The translations under genes were made by a program, and so were the position numbers. Positions 47,150-56,296 of a stretch of 64,000 nucleotides of DNA are shown here, piece by piece. The notes under the pieces are model-generated. The model ran no database searches and had not been told where the DNA came from. It saw only the letters and a program-made list of their open reading frames with translations. The stretch's first letter is position 1. Each line of letters opens with the position of its first letter. The stretch comes from Picocystis sp. L7 (taxonomy: Eukaryota > Chlorophyta > Picocystophyceae > Picocystales > Picocystaceae): the NCBI GenBank assembly GCA_020975725.1, contig QXJR01000023.1, positions 62,001 through 126,000 on the forward strand, in the 5' to 3' direction.

Positions 47150-47878
47150 CTAGAACGTGCAGTCACAGACGAACGGGTCGTACGCCTTGATGAATTGCTG
47201 CGTGTTCAGACCCAGCTTGAGATCCACCTCCCCGGCGCCCAGCCAGAAGTATCCTTCCACGAGTTCCGTCACGCTTTTGCTGAGTATGATGGGTATGTTT
47301 TCGTTCATGCCTACTGGGGTGACGGCGTTGTGTCCGTATCCGGTGAGTGCACTGGAGACGTCTTCCGGACACAGCCTGAAGTTGAATTTTCGCTTGGACA
47401 CCCCTTTGTCTTTGTTCATGGCGTGCACGAAGGTCCGGATCAATTCCGCGTTGAATTTTTTGCAATACTGCACGACCACGAGGTAATACTTGGCATTTTT
47501 GGGATCCGAGCAACCTTGCACATCGTCTCCTGCTTGCGTGTTTTCCAGGACGATGGATTTGCACAGCTGTTCGACGCGTCTCGCTCCCAGTTGGCGTCCT
47601 CTCTGTTCCAGGGTCTGTTGGTAGTAGTCTTCGGAGACTCTGTGGAAGGAGAAATCTCGCACGTTCTTCGCACGCAGCTCTTCGGCGAGCCTTGTGGCGA
47701 CGGGTCCGTGCTCCTGCACTTCGTCCTTCGCCTTCGTTTCCCTCCCTTCCACCATCTTCTCCTCCATCCTCCCCATCCATTGCAGCGTTTCCATCTGCTT
47801 CACGGCCACCTCCACCTTCCTCGTGCGATCCAGGACGCGTTCCTGCGAACGTGCGACGGTCGCGACGTCCATCGCCAT
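47150..47878 (-). CDS. YbaK/aminoacyl-tRNA-editing-domain protein
   Basis: The 242-residue product has a helical N-terminal half and a C-terminal YbaK/ProX fold. Recognisable segments are KYYLVVVQYCKKFNAELIRT, KRKFNFRLCPEDVSSALTGY, NAVTPVGMNENIPIILSKSV, and FWLGAGEVDLKLGLNTQQFI followed by KAYDPFVCD. Members of the family hydrolyse mischarged aminoacyl-tRNAs in trans; this eukaryotic branch (plant At1g44835-like) has not been assigned a substrate here. ATG 47878 is the first of two (MAMDVATV). A paired-TTAA motif lies 42-59 bp upstream. The frame is open further upstream, through proline-rich leader sequence. Confidence 0.85.
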   Translation of the reverse strand: MAMDVATVARSQERVLDRTRKVEVAVKQMETLQWMGRMEEKMVEGRETKAKDEVQEHGPVATRLAEELRAKNVRDFSFHRVSEDYYQQTLEQRGRQLGARRVEQLCKSIVLENTQAGDDVQGCSDPKNAKYYLVVVQYCKKFNAELIRTFVHAMNKDKGVSKRKFNFRLCPEDVSSALTGYGHNAVTPVGMNENIPIILSKSVTELVEGYFWLGAGEVDLKLGLNTQQFIKAYDPFVCDCTF

Positions 47879-47919
47879 CGTCGACTCGTTCGTCTCCTTC
47901 CCATCCCTTCCCTTCGAGG

Positions 47920-47937
47920 TTAACCCTTCGAAGTTAA
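47920..47937. promoter_or_regulatory. Paired TTAA motif upstream of the YbaK gene
   Basis: TTAACCCTTCGAAGTTAA, two TTAA cores 10 bp apart around TTCGAA, ending 42 bp before the start codon. It is one of four such pairs in the window, all in upstream regions. Confidence 0.45.
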
Positions 47938-48123
47938 CCCCATCCCCAGGAGGTGGTGGTGGCCCAGGGTCGTCCCGAGGGGAGAGAGGGGACTGAACCC
48001 TAGACCCTGGAGGTGGGCTTCGAAGCGCGAATGGAAGGAAGGAAGGAAGGCGCACGTGCGACGGCTGGAGGGGGTTTGGGACGGAAGGAAGAGGTGGAGG
48101 TGTGCAGAACGATGTCCTGCCGT

Positions 48124-48129
48124 CTTTAT
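48124..48129 (-). terminator. AATAAA poly(A) signal of RPB9
   Basis: AATAAA on the minus strand, 57 nt beyond the RPB9 stop. Confidence 0.65.
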
Positions 48130-48185
48130 TGGCGATCCAATGCACGAACGCGGCGGATGGACGTCGTAGGGGTGAGAAGGACGTG

Positions 48186-48872
48186 TCAAACGTAATCCCT
48201 CCATTTGTTGCCGCAGTGCGTGCACTGGAAGTAGAGCGTCATGCCTTCGGTGGTGCTTTCGGTCACGTACACGGCCTCTCGGTGCTCGCACTTGGAACAT
48301 TGGACGTTGGTGGTGCGGGGTCTCGTCGGATCCGCTCGATCGTCCTGCGTTCCAAACCAACGCCGCGTTCACCACGCCGTCCGCGTCAGCTCGTGCCTTC
48401 CGCTCGTCCGCTCCCCCTATTCCACGTGCTCTTTACGACGCCGTGGATCGCCTCCGTCTCCTCTTTTTTTCTCTCGTCGTGCCCACCACGTACCAGCAAA
48501 ACGACGGTTTTTTCGGCTTCGGTGTGGGAGAACTCGTTCCGATAGACGCATCCCGACTCTGCATCTTCCTGCACGTGCACGCGTTCGTCGTTTCAGCTTC
48601 CTCTTCTCTCGTGGAGATCCGTCTCTGCGATTCTCCCCCACGTGTTCTTCTGCTTCGGCTTTTGCATCTTCGCGCTCGGTTGGGTTCCGCCGTCCCTTCC
48701 CTTCGGAAGGGTTCCAGGTTCGTCTTTCCGCCATGACACGTCGTTTTTTTCTTTCCCTCACCTGGTATCCGCACGTCCTGCAGGTGTACACGAGTCTTTT
48801 CCTGGTCCTGTCTTCTTTCGGATACAGCAGATCGTTGCTGGTGGGACAGAAACGGAGCTGCGGTCCGCCCAT
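48186..48872 (-). CDS. RPB9: RNA polymerase II subunit RPB9, three exons
   Basis: Three exons (48872-48762, 48568-48494, 48344-48186) give 114 residues, the length of plant RPB9. All junctions are phase 0; the donors are CAG/GTGAGG and CTG/GTACGT, and the introns are 193 and 149 bp. Exon 1 holds the first zinc ribbon and the signature LRFCPTSNDLLYPKED with CRTC. Exon 2 is EDAESGCVYRNEFSHTEAEK. Exon 3 has ADPTRPRTTNVQCSKCEHRE and the second ribbon CTHCGNKWRDYV. RPB9 supports start-site choice and fidelity of Pol II. The bare open frames here miss it because each exon lies in a different frame. The start is the ATG of MGGPQLRFCP. A long CT-rich run lies immediately upstream. Confidence 0.94.
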
Positions 48873-48886
48873 GTCGAAGTGCACCA

Positions 48887-49070
48887 CCTCCTCCCTCTTC
48901 CTCTCTCTCTTCCTCTCTCTCTTCCTCTCTCTCTTCCTCTCTCTCTCTCGTTCTCCCTCTCTCTCTCTCTCCTTCTCCCTCTCTCTCTCTCTCAACCTCT
49001 CTCCCTGTGAGCCCCCCCCCTGTCCCTCTCTCTCTCCCACGCCTCTCTCTTGTTCCCTCTCGGTCGGGCC
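48887..49070 (+). repeat. CT-rich low-complexity tract
   Basis: About 180 bp of CTCTCTTC-type microsatellite on the plus strand (GA-rich on the coding strand of RPB9) ending just upstream of the RPB9 start. It lies between RPB9 and the end of RPS14, both on the minus strand, so it is likely part of the RPB9 promoter or 5' UTR. Confidence 0.9.
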
Positions 49071-49301
49071 TCCCCCCTCGTGTCTCGGTCCGTGGGGTGT
49101 GAGGGGGGGATTCCCCGTCCACCGGGTTTCGAAGGGGGGGTGGATCCGGGTTTCCCCCAAGGGAGGTGGGATCGGGAGACGGGATCGATCGATCGATGGA
49201 TGGATGGACAACCGGGATGGATCCACCGGGGGTGTGGGACGAGGGAGAGAAAAACAAAGGACGAGAAGGAAGGGGGAGGGTAGGAGGAGGAAGAAACGAA
49301 G

Positions 49302-50137
49302 TTACAGGCGACGTCCGCGACGACCGCCCTTGCGACGCGTGGAATCCGTGGGAATGGGAGTCACGTCCTCTGTGGTGTCCATCGTGGCGCCATCCAACGA
49401 ACGAGGACGAAAGGGGAATCCAACGCCATCGAAAGATCCATCCGTCGCACAAACGAAACGAAAACGTACGCAAAACGAAGGTCAGCCAGGCGTCTTTTCT
49501 CGAACTCCGTCCGTCCCACACGTGAAGGCAGTTCCGTCCGTCCCACACGTGAAGGCAGTTCCGTCCGTCCCACACGTGAAGGCAGTTCCGTCCGTCCCAC
49601 ACGTACCGATCCGTCCGATCTTCATCCCGGCACGAGCCAACGCACGGAGTGCAGACTGAGCACCTGGTCCCGGCGTCTTGGTCTTGCTACCCCCCGTGGC
49701 GCGAAGCTTGATGTGCAGTGCAGTGATCCCGAGCTCCTTGCACTTGGCAGCTGCATCCTGCGCGGCCAACATGGCCGCGTAAGGCGACGATTCGTCGCGA
49801 TCGGCCTTGACCTTCATGCCACCCGTCACACGGGCCAGGGTTTCCTTGCCGGACAGATCCGTGATGTGCACGAAGGTGTCGTTGAACGAGGCGAAGATGT
49901 GGGCCACGCCGAACACGTTCTCTCCCTCGCGGACCGTCAGGTTGTACGCGCCATCCTTCTCCGCCTAGACCCGCCACGCGACGTGCACGTCCATCCAAAC
50001 TCCGCGGTCAGCCTGGATTCCCTTGCCTTTCCTTCCCGCACGGATCCGTTCGCGTCCGTTCCAACCCTTCCCGTCCGATCCGCCACTCCATCCTGCACCC
50101 CATCCACCCGCGTTTCGACGCCAAGCGAGCGCACCAT
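49302..50137 (-). CDS. RPS14: Cytosolic small-subunit ribosomal protein S14 (uS11), three exons
   Basis: Exon 1 is only the ATG (50137-50135). Exon 2 (49964-49607) runs [20 protein letters not shown] through [20 protein letters not shown] and [20 protein letters not shown]. Exon 3 (49369-49302) is [20 protein letters not shown] ending in RL. The introns are 170 bp (ATG/GTGCGC, acceptor GTCTAG) and 237 bp (donor ATCG/GTACGT, acceptor CCACAG, phase 1, re-forming the Glu of RIEDVTP). The total is 142 residues. uS11 lies on the small-subunit platform near the mRNA exit. Exons 2 and 3 are certain; the ATG-only exon is the best-fitting start but unproven. Intron 2 contains a 27-bp tandem repeat that keeps the frame open, making an unspliced false C-terminus. 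Confidence 0.92.
49508..49606. repeat. 27-bp tandem repeat inside RPS14 intron 2
   Basis: Three full units beginning CGTCCGTCCCACACGTGAAG and one partial, ending exactly at the 5' splice site. The three full units each carry CACGTG; in the partial one at the splice site it is replaced by the donor GTACGT. Confidence 0.95.
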
Positions 50138-51062
50138 CGCGACGGATTCGCTCGAACGTGTGCGCGCGTGCGGCGGCGCGGCGGCGGACGTGTGGTTCGA
50201 TTTACCACGTTTTCTGGACTTAACTTTCCACCAGGCTTGGGTGGATCGATCGACCTTTTCCCCCCTCGGCCTCTGCCCCGGTGCGAAACCCTACTCGAAC
50301 CCATCGTCTCAAACGCGACCCTCTCGATCAGGTTTCATCAGAGATTGGGGAGGGGTTTGAGGAGGGAGAAACCCCTGCTTGGCGTCTGAATCCTTCCCGA
50401 GGTCTCTCCCAAGGGAGGGATCGAAGGAGACGGTTTCAGAAGGAAGGGGGGTCTGCATGCTTCCCTCCTCGGGGGAAGGGAAGTCGACCCCCCTTTCGGG
50501 AGGACGGGTCCGTCCGCTGCGTACGCCCTGCCGTACCCGTACGTAACAGCGTCCCGCCCATCGGATCCGGTGGTTGGGCGCCCTCCCCCCCCTTCCGTCC
50601 TCTGCAAGCCCCGTTCCACGAGGCGGCAGCGATGGGTCCTATCGTCCCTTCAGACCGGGGTCGGGTTCCCTATCCCCGCAGAGGACGGTGTCCCCCAGGG
50701 GCACGGGGTCGGGAGGTTGGATTGTGCCGCACGCTCATTGGCTGGACGATCCAGCCGGGGATCGGGAAGGATGAGGATGTTCGACCCCGATCCTCCCGTC
50801 TCCGTCGAGGAAGACCTCTGCTTCGGTAATCTTTCCTCTGCGGGTACGACAACCATTCCCCCGAAACCCACCCGCTCTCCCTTTCCCCTCGTCTCACTTC
50901 GCCCCCGTTTCTCAGGATTCGGAAACGTGAAGAGGGTGGAATTGAGACGGTGCGATCTCGGTCCCTGGACTACCTTCGTCTCGGCGTTCGGGAAACAGAC
51001 ATCGCGCACCGTCGTCGCATCGTTCGCGTCTGTTTCGCGCACACGTCGAAGGAAGGACCGCG
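50138..51062. promoter_or_regulatory. Divergent promoter region of RPS14 and LHCA3
   Basis: About 0.9 kb with no credible gene. It has GC-rich stretches, a GGATCGATCGACC palindromic run near 50243 and many G/C runs. The sequence just before LHCA3 (50930-51060) is probably leader. Confidence 0.45.
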
Positions 51063-51985
51063 ATGGCGACCACTGCGAGCCGCGTGCAGGCCAACGCCTT
51101 CGCGGGGAGGCAGCTGCGACACGCCAGGAACGCCCAGGCTCGAGGACTGCGACGCAGCCTGCGTGTGCGAGCCGAAGGGGAAGAACAGGAGACCAAGCCG
51201 GCCAAGGTGCGTGGCGTCGACGATGCGCTTGGATGGAACGGTGGTGGATGCCGGGACATCTAGCTGACGGTCCTTCGTAATGTCACCAGGTGGACCGTTC
51301 CAAGGACACGCTCTACTTCGCCACGGACCAATCCTTGTCCTACTTGGACGGATCCCTCGCAGGTGACTTCGGCTTCGATCCGTTGGGCCTGTCCGATCCC
51401 GAAGGCGCGGGTGCTTTCATCTCGCCCAAATGGTTGGCCCATTCGGAAATCGTGCACTGCCGGTTCGCCATGCTCGGAGCGGCGGGCTGCATCGCACCTG
51501 AGGCGCTGGGAAAGATGGGCTTGATCCCTCAAGGCACGGCCATTCCATGGTTCAAGAACGGCGTGGTGGGACCATCTAGCGTTGGATTCGAGTACTGGAC
51601 GGATCTCTACACCCTGTTCTCCATGATGATGGTGCTCATGGGTTTCGCAGAGCTCCGTCGTCTGCAGGACTTCCGCAACCCCGGCAGCATGGGCAAGCAA
51701 TATTTCTTGGGGTTGGAATCCGTCCTGGGTGGATCTGGCGATCCTTCCTATCCCGGGGGCGCTTTCTTCAACCTCTTCAACCTGGGCAAGACGCCCGAGT
51801 CCATGAAAGACCTGAAGCTCAAGGAGGTCAAGAACGGACGTCTGGCCATGATTGCCATGCTTGGCTTTTTCATCCAGGCCATCCTCACAGGGGAGGGTCC
51901 CGTGCAGAACCTGCAGGACCACCTCAGCGACCCTGTGGCAAATAACATCCTGACCAACTTCGGCAGGGTGGGCGGATCCATCTAA
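51063..51985 (+). CDS. LHCA3: Photosystem I light-harvesting chlorophyll a/b protein, LHCA3 type, two exons
   Basis: Exon 1 (51063-51206) encodes the transit peptide ([20 protein letters not shown] and on). Exon 2 (51290-51985) encodes the mature protein. The 83-bp intron has donor AAG/GTGCGT and acceptor TCACCAG, phase 0; the total is 279 residues. The three LHC helices are visible. The first has the chlorophyll-binding [20 protein letters not shown], the middle one is in [20 protein letters not shown], and the third is [59 protein letters not shown] and YPGGAFFN are diagnostic of LHCA3. It forms part of the LHCI belt on PSI and proves a green plastid. The ENGRLAM-type retention motif keeps its Arg (KNGRLAM). 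Confidence 0.95.
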
Positions 51986-52146
51986 GGCAGCCACCGTGCC
52001 GGGTCGTGTGTTGCCTCACCTGGACCACGCCTTTTTTGTATCCCACCTATCACGCTCTTCCAACCCCCTGCACCCCTCCCGTCCCCGCTTCTTCCGCCCC
52101 TGTTGCAAACCCTTTCCCTCCCACGGACCGACCCCGGTTTCGGAAA

Positions 52147-52163
52147 TTAAGTCGCGAAGTTAA
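52147..52163. promoter_or_regulatory. Paired TTAA motif upstream of the DEAD-box helicase gene
   Basis: TTAAGTCGCGAAGTTAA, two TTAA cores 9 bp apart, ending 34 bp before the helicase ATG. Confidence 0.45.
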
Positions 52164-52197
52164 TTCGATCGACGGTTCGCAGTGGAGTGGCGGCGGC

Positions 52198-53790
52198 ATG
52201 GCTTCGCGCCACGTCGACGAGGCGAAGGCGAAGCGCAGGGAGGAGAAGAGGAGGAGGAAGGGAGAGAAGGACGAGGGAGATGCAGGGGAACGAAAGAGAC
52301 GCAAAAAAGAGAAGAAGGAACGACGTGAGAACGGGCACGAGAAGGTAGAGACCGATCCACAACCGAAAGGAAGCGAAACCAACCATGCACAAGTGGGAGA
52401 TCAAGAACTTGCGAGAAAGAGCAAACCGGTGAAAAAGGTATTCTACGTGGAGCACGAGGACGTGACCTCGATGTCCAAAGAAGAGGTCCGGAAATGCAGA
52501 GAGAAACTGCAAATCGCAGTGGAGAACTTGCCCAAGGGGATGGAAGCACGTCCCGTCCAGTCCTTCAAACAAGCGGGTTTTCCGAAGTCCTTGGACGCGG
52601 TCACGGCAGGATTCCGACAACCTTCGCCAATCCAAAGCCAAGCCTGGCCCATCGTGCTGGCCGGACACGATCTGGTGGGCATTGCGGCCACAGGATCCGG
52701 GAAAACATTGGCATTCGGACTGCCTGCCATCACCCACATCCTGGGACAAAAGGGAAGAAACGAAAAAGGGCCCAGGTGCTTGATCCTTGCACCCACGAGA
52801 GAGCTTTGCCAGCAAATCGGAGAGGTCATGGAAACGGCCTGCGAAGCTTGCGGGCTGAAGTGCGCGGTGGTCTACGGGGGCGTACCCAAGAGTCAACAAA
52901 TCAGCGATTTGAGAGCAGGTGCCGAGGTCGTGACGGCTACGCCTGGAAGACTGGAGGATCTCGTGGAATCAGGATACTGCAACTTGCAAGACGTGTCCTT
53001 CTTAGTCCTGGACGAGGCAGACCGCATGTTGGACCTGGGATTCTTGCCTCACATCAGGAACATCGTGCTCAACATCCGATCCGATCGACAGACCGTCATG
53101 TTCAGCGCCACGTGGCCTCAAGAAGTGCAGACCTTGGCCGTGGATTTCATGTGGAGACCCGTCAAGTGCACAGTCGGATCGGAAGGGTTGTCCGCCGCTA
53201 GAAGCGTTTCCCAGACCGTCGAGGTGATCGATCCAAAAGAAAAGGACGCAAGGTTAGATGCCGTCTTGCGCAAGTACCACGCATCCCGGAAGAACCGGGT
53301 TTTAATCTTTGTACTGTACAAGAAGGAGGCCGAGCGTGTGGAGCAGCTCCTGCAGCGCAGGGGATGGGAATGTGCGGGGATTCACGGGGACAAATCGCAA
53401 GCAGATCGAACCAAAGCTGTGCAGCGGTTCAAGGACGGGAAATGCCCGCTCTTGATTGCCACGGACGTGGCTGCGAGAGGGTTAGATATTCCAGACGTGG
53501 AGTACGTCATCAATTACACGTTCCCGCTCACCTCCGAGGATTATGTGCATCGGATCGGGAGGACGGGTAGGGCAGGGAAGACCGGATGCAGCCACACCTT
53601 CTTCACTTTTCACGACAAGGCTCGAGCGGGGGAGCTTCAAAACTTGCTTCGCAAGGGCGGGCAGCCTGTTCCTGAGGAGCTCCTGTCTTTCGGCAGCACG
53701 GTGAAGAAGAAGGAGTCCAAGCTGTACGGTGCACATTTCAAGGAGGTCGACATGACTGCAAGGCCTACGAAGATCAAGTTCGACGATTGA
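52198..53790 (+). CDS. DBP3: DEAD-box RNA helicase, DBP3-like
   Basis: The 530-residue product starts with a Lys/Glu/Arg-rich tail (MASRHVDEAKAKRREEKRRR), typical of nucleolar helicases. All helicase motifs are intact: Q motif FRQPSPIQSQAWPI, motif I ATGSGKT, Ia PTRELCQQ, II DEADRM, III SATWPQ, V ATDVAARGLDIPD and VI HRIGRTGRAGKTG. The order and the basic tail fit DBP3 (plant STRS1-like, At1g31970), which works in pre-rRNA processing. ATG 52198 is the first ATG after an open leader beginning at 52006. Single exon. Confidence 0.9.
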   Translation: MASRHVDEAKAKRREEKRRRKGEKDEGDAGERKRRKKEKKERRENGHEKVETDPQPKGSETNHAQVGDQELARKSKPVKKVFYVEHEDVTSMSKEEVRKCREKLQIAVENLPKGMEARPVQSFKQAGFPKSLDAVTAGFRQPSPIQSQAWPIVLAGHDLVGIAATGSGKTLAFGLPAITHILGQKGRNEKGPRCLILAPTRELCQQIGEVMETACEACGLKCAVVYGGVPKSQQISDLRAGAEVVTATPGRLEDLVESGYCNLQDVSFLVLDEADRMLDLGFLPHIRNIVLNIRSDRQTVMFSATWPQEVQTLAVDFMWRPVKCTVGSEGLSAARSVSQTVEVIDPKEKDARLDAVLRKYHASRKNRVLIFVLYKKEAERVEQLLQRRGWECAGIHGDKSQADRTKAVQRFKDGKCPLLIATDVAARGLDIPDVEYVINYTFPLTSEDYVHRIGRTGRAGKTGCSHTFFTFHDKARAGELQNLLRKGGQPVPEELLSFGSTVKKKESKLYGAHFKEVDMTARPTKIKFDD

Positions 53791-53878
53791 GACCTCGGAA
53801 GGGTCTCGCCTCCTAGGGGTCGTCTCTTGCTCTGTGAATCACGCCACGCGATCGTCGCATCGCCCGGTGCGTCTTGCG

Positions 53879-53884
53879 AATAAA
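53879..53884 (+). terminator. AATAAA poly(A) signal of the DEAD-box helicase gene
   Basis: AATAAA 89 nt after the helicase stop, in the short gap before the convergent SPT4 gene. Confidence 0.55.
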
Positions 53885-54029
53885 ATCCGTTTTTTCATCG
53901 TTCTTGACCTCTTGTCTCCGATGGCGATTCTTCGTTTCGTGCCGGTGCCTCTTGCCTTCCTGCGGGGTTGTTGTTGGTTTCTTCCGCGCACGTGTGGTTC
54001 GTCGAGGCGGCGCCTCCGTCCCGCACGCA

Positions 54030-54368
54030 TCAGCGCAATCGTATTCCTCGTTCCTGCATCATTTCTTGTATTTCCAGCGGCAGCTCTCCGTCCACCTGCA
54101 TGGCGTAACATCCCGGTTTGGCTTTGGTGAGCCGCATCCACTTGGCGCACCAGCTCTTTCTTGGATCGACGACGGAGATGATGCCTTCGAAGTTGACCGA
54201 AGTGCAGTCGTACACCTTTTCCGTGTCGTCTTCCATGGACAGGAACGTGCAGTTGTCGCATCCTTCGGTGGCGAACTGTTCGAAGCTCTTCACGAGATGG
54301 CAGACGAGGCAGGTGCGCAGCCCTTTGAGTTCGTTCGGCACCTGTGCTGCGTCTTCCGCGCCCACCAT
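54030..54368 (-). CDS. SPT4: Transcription elongation factor SPT4
   Basis: The 112-residue product is a full SPT4. The N-terminal zinc finger is complete with its four cysteines in LRTCLVCHLVKSFEQFATEG and CDNC. The core is SVNFEGIISVVDPRKSWCAK and WMRLTKAKPGCYAMQVDGEL, ending in PLEIQEMMQERG. SPT4 pairs with the NGN domain of SPT5 to promote Pol II processivity. ATG 54368 (MVGAEDAAQV) gives the expected length; the frame is open far upstream through leader. It converges on the helicase gene and diverges from the MED28-like gene, sharing a promoter with a paired TTAA motif. Confidence 0.92.
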   Translation of the reverse strand: MVGAEDAAQVPNELKGLRTCLVCHLVKSFEQFATEGCDNCTFLSMEDDTEKVYDCTSVNFEGIISVVDPRKSWCAKWMRLTKAKPGCYAMQVDGELPLEIQEMMQERGIRLR

Positions 54369-54522
54369 GCCGTTCCAACGACCCTTGGACCTTCTCCCTT
54401 TCCCCTCAGCTCCTTTTTGTCCGTTCCAAACCTCCCTGTGAAGCGAAACGGAGCCGAGCACGACGTGCAGCCGCACACGTCGATGCGATGGAAATGAACC
54501 ATGGCGATGGCCGACCTCGAGG

Positions 54523-54722
54523 TTAACCCATCGCTTAACTCGCCTCCTTCGAAGGGAGGGACGGTGGGGGAGTGGGAAGACCCACGGCCGAACCCGAGGT
54601 CTCGATACCTTCGACGGAGATGTCGATGATACATCGAGATCTTTGCCAGGGTGTCGGATCCACGCCTGCCCCATCGAGACCTTCGTGAGAAAGATCTCGA
54701 TGAAGGATCGAGATCTCCTCCG
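54523..54722. promoter_or_regulatory. Bidirectional promoter: paired TTAA and ATCGAGATCTC palindromes
   Basis: TTAACCCATCGCTTAA (54523-54538) is an imperfect palindrome. Several copies of TCTCGATA, CATCGAGATC, AGATCTCGATG and ATCGAGATCTC (54599-54715) follow, between the divergent SPT4 and MED28-like genes. Confidence 0.5.
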
Positions 54723-54755
54723 GTCCTCGGTGTTCTTGGTACGATACGTGTGGCG

Positions 54756-55196
54756 ATGGCGGGGGCGATGGCGGTGGCGCAGGTGTTGCGCGAGGCATGC
54801 GCGCACCTGGACGCCTCCGATTCGCTCCTCAAGGCGCTGGTGGAGGAGACCACGGGGTTTCAAATCCATCAGGTGGTGCTGGACGAACACAGAGAAGCAA
54901 GGAAGGCGCTACGAGAAGAATCCGTGCGACTCCGGAAGCAGGACATCCGACACCACATCCGCGCCATCGAAACGTGCTTTCGAAGCCTGGCGCTGTGCGA
55001 AGACGCAGAAGACGTGGAAAAGGACGTAGAAAGGCTGGAACGAGAAATAAGGGAGGTGGACGAACTCTTGAAGAGGGGCTCGGAACAACTCGCCACCTGG
55101 AGAAAGAAGATGGAGAAGCTCAAGGAAACCGTGCAACAGGCAAGAAGGCTGGAAAAAGACGCCACAGACGTCGTCAAACGTGAGAACGAGACGTGA
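54756..55196 (+). CDS. Coiled-coil protein, candidate Mediator subunit 28
   Basis: The 146-residue product has a short start (MAGAMAVAQVLREACAHLDA) and is then almost entirely helical and charged. Two coiled-coil stretches run through about 55-90 and 95-140. The C-terminal part, with REIREVDELLKRGSEQLATW followed by RKKMEKLKE, resembles the end of plant MED28 (a run of Glu/Lys, then xLIxKHxxxIxxW). The family call rests on that similarity of spacing and is weak; any small coiled-coil subunit (MED, kinetochore, BLOC-type) is possible. ATG 54756 was chosen because the upstream frame is palindrome-rich promoter. No AATAAA was found in the first 100 bp downstream. Confidence 0.45.
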   Translation: MAGAMAVAQVLREACAHLDASDSLLKALVEETTGFQIHQVVLDEHREARKALREESVRLRKQDIRHHIRAIETCFRSLALCEDAEDVEKDVERLEREIREVDELLKRGSEQLATWRKKMEKLKETVQQARRLEKDATDVVKRENET

Positions 55197-56296
55197 TCGA
55201 TCCATCCGGCCGACACACAGGCTGGAGAGGGTGCGAAGAAATGAATATGCCTAGGAAATTGGATACGAAGGGAAGACGCTTGTGCCGTCCAAGATGCCAC
55301 CTGCAACGTCCATGCTTGCGAAGAGTGAATCCAGTTTTCAGGCATTCGTGAAGCGCTAGAATGCAAGCGATTTTTGAGAATGCACTTAAGGGTGTAGCCA
55401 CGCCACCACGTGCATTACTCCCGCTTTGGTGCATTTCGAGAAGACATGGCTGAAGCATCCCACCGTCGCCAGGAGTCTCCGCGCGGGCTGGATGCAGACA
55501 TGCATGTTCCATCCAACCTGATCTGAATAAGCCGACTAGACTCTACAGCGAGCGATGACCTGCCTGCGGAGCCCATCAAATGCTCCAAACTTCTTGGGAC
55601 AGCTTGGAGGCAAAGAGGAAGGTCAAAGGCTTGCTCGAATGGTGATGGTAAGCGCCCACGGCCTCTCGGCATGGGACATCAAGTGCTTGGCAGAGAGTGA
55701 TTGTCAGCGTCTTTTGGCGATGTACAATCTTCTCTCTTGGAAATGATGGTGCAGGTTGTGCTTCGGATGGGATGCAAGGAAAACCTCGTTCATACATTGT
55801 ACCCCGCTGTAAAATTGTCTAAGGAGACTCAGAATGCTCCTTTCAAGGGTGTGTTGTTTGTGTAAAAGTTCAAACCCACAGAGATGCATTGGAGTGTTTG
55901 CCCACCATTCTTCTTCACCATATCCTAGTGCTTTTGCAGCCTTGCAACCACATGGAACATACTAGACAGGCAAACCAAGGCAACGACACGTAGTCTGCGA
56001 AAGAATCCACCACCTTCAAGACGCAACGCCATCGCACTCAACAACCCATCAACCAAAACAAACCCGTGTTAAGATAACCAGTCAACCGGGTAAGCACAGC
56101 CAACACCATGCAGCTTTCCATGCATTGGCCATCTCAGACAAAAGAAAACCATCAAGCTCCTCAAAATAAAATACACAACCCGAGATTCCCAACCCAAAGA
56201 ACTCGCCTTCATCTTGATCATCGCAGGAAGGGCACTTCAACTTGTCATAAACGCAACCTCGCTTGCTGGCAAGTGTATTGCAGGTTCCCGTCTCAA
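55197..56296. other. Intergenic region, no confident gene
   Basis: About 1.1 kb, AT-richer than surrounding genes, between the convergent MED28-like and nucleoporin-like genes. Short frames only. A 72-residue minus-strand frame (56082-56300) has a CPSCDDQ segment but overlaps the nucleoporin-like 3' end and is not supported. Confidence 0.5.

Noticed and set aside
48241-49659. 472-residue plus-strand frame
   Set aside because: Crosses RPB9 exons, a CT microsatellite and RPS14 on the opposite strand.
49482-49916. RPS14 ending with a repeated CGTDGTAFT tail
   Set aside because: That tail is unspliced intron 2; the correct end ([20 protein letters not shown] then RL) is in the downstream exon.
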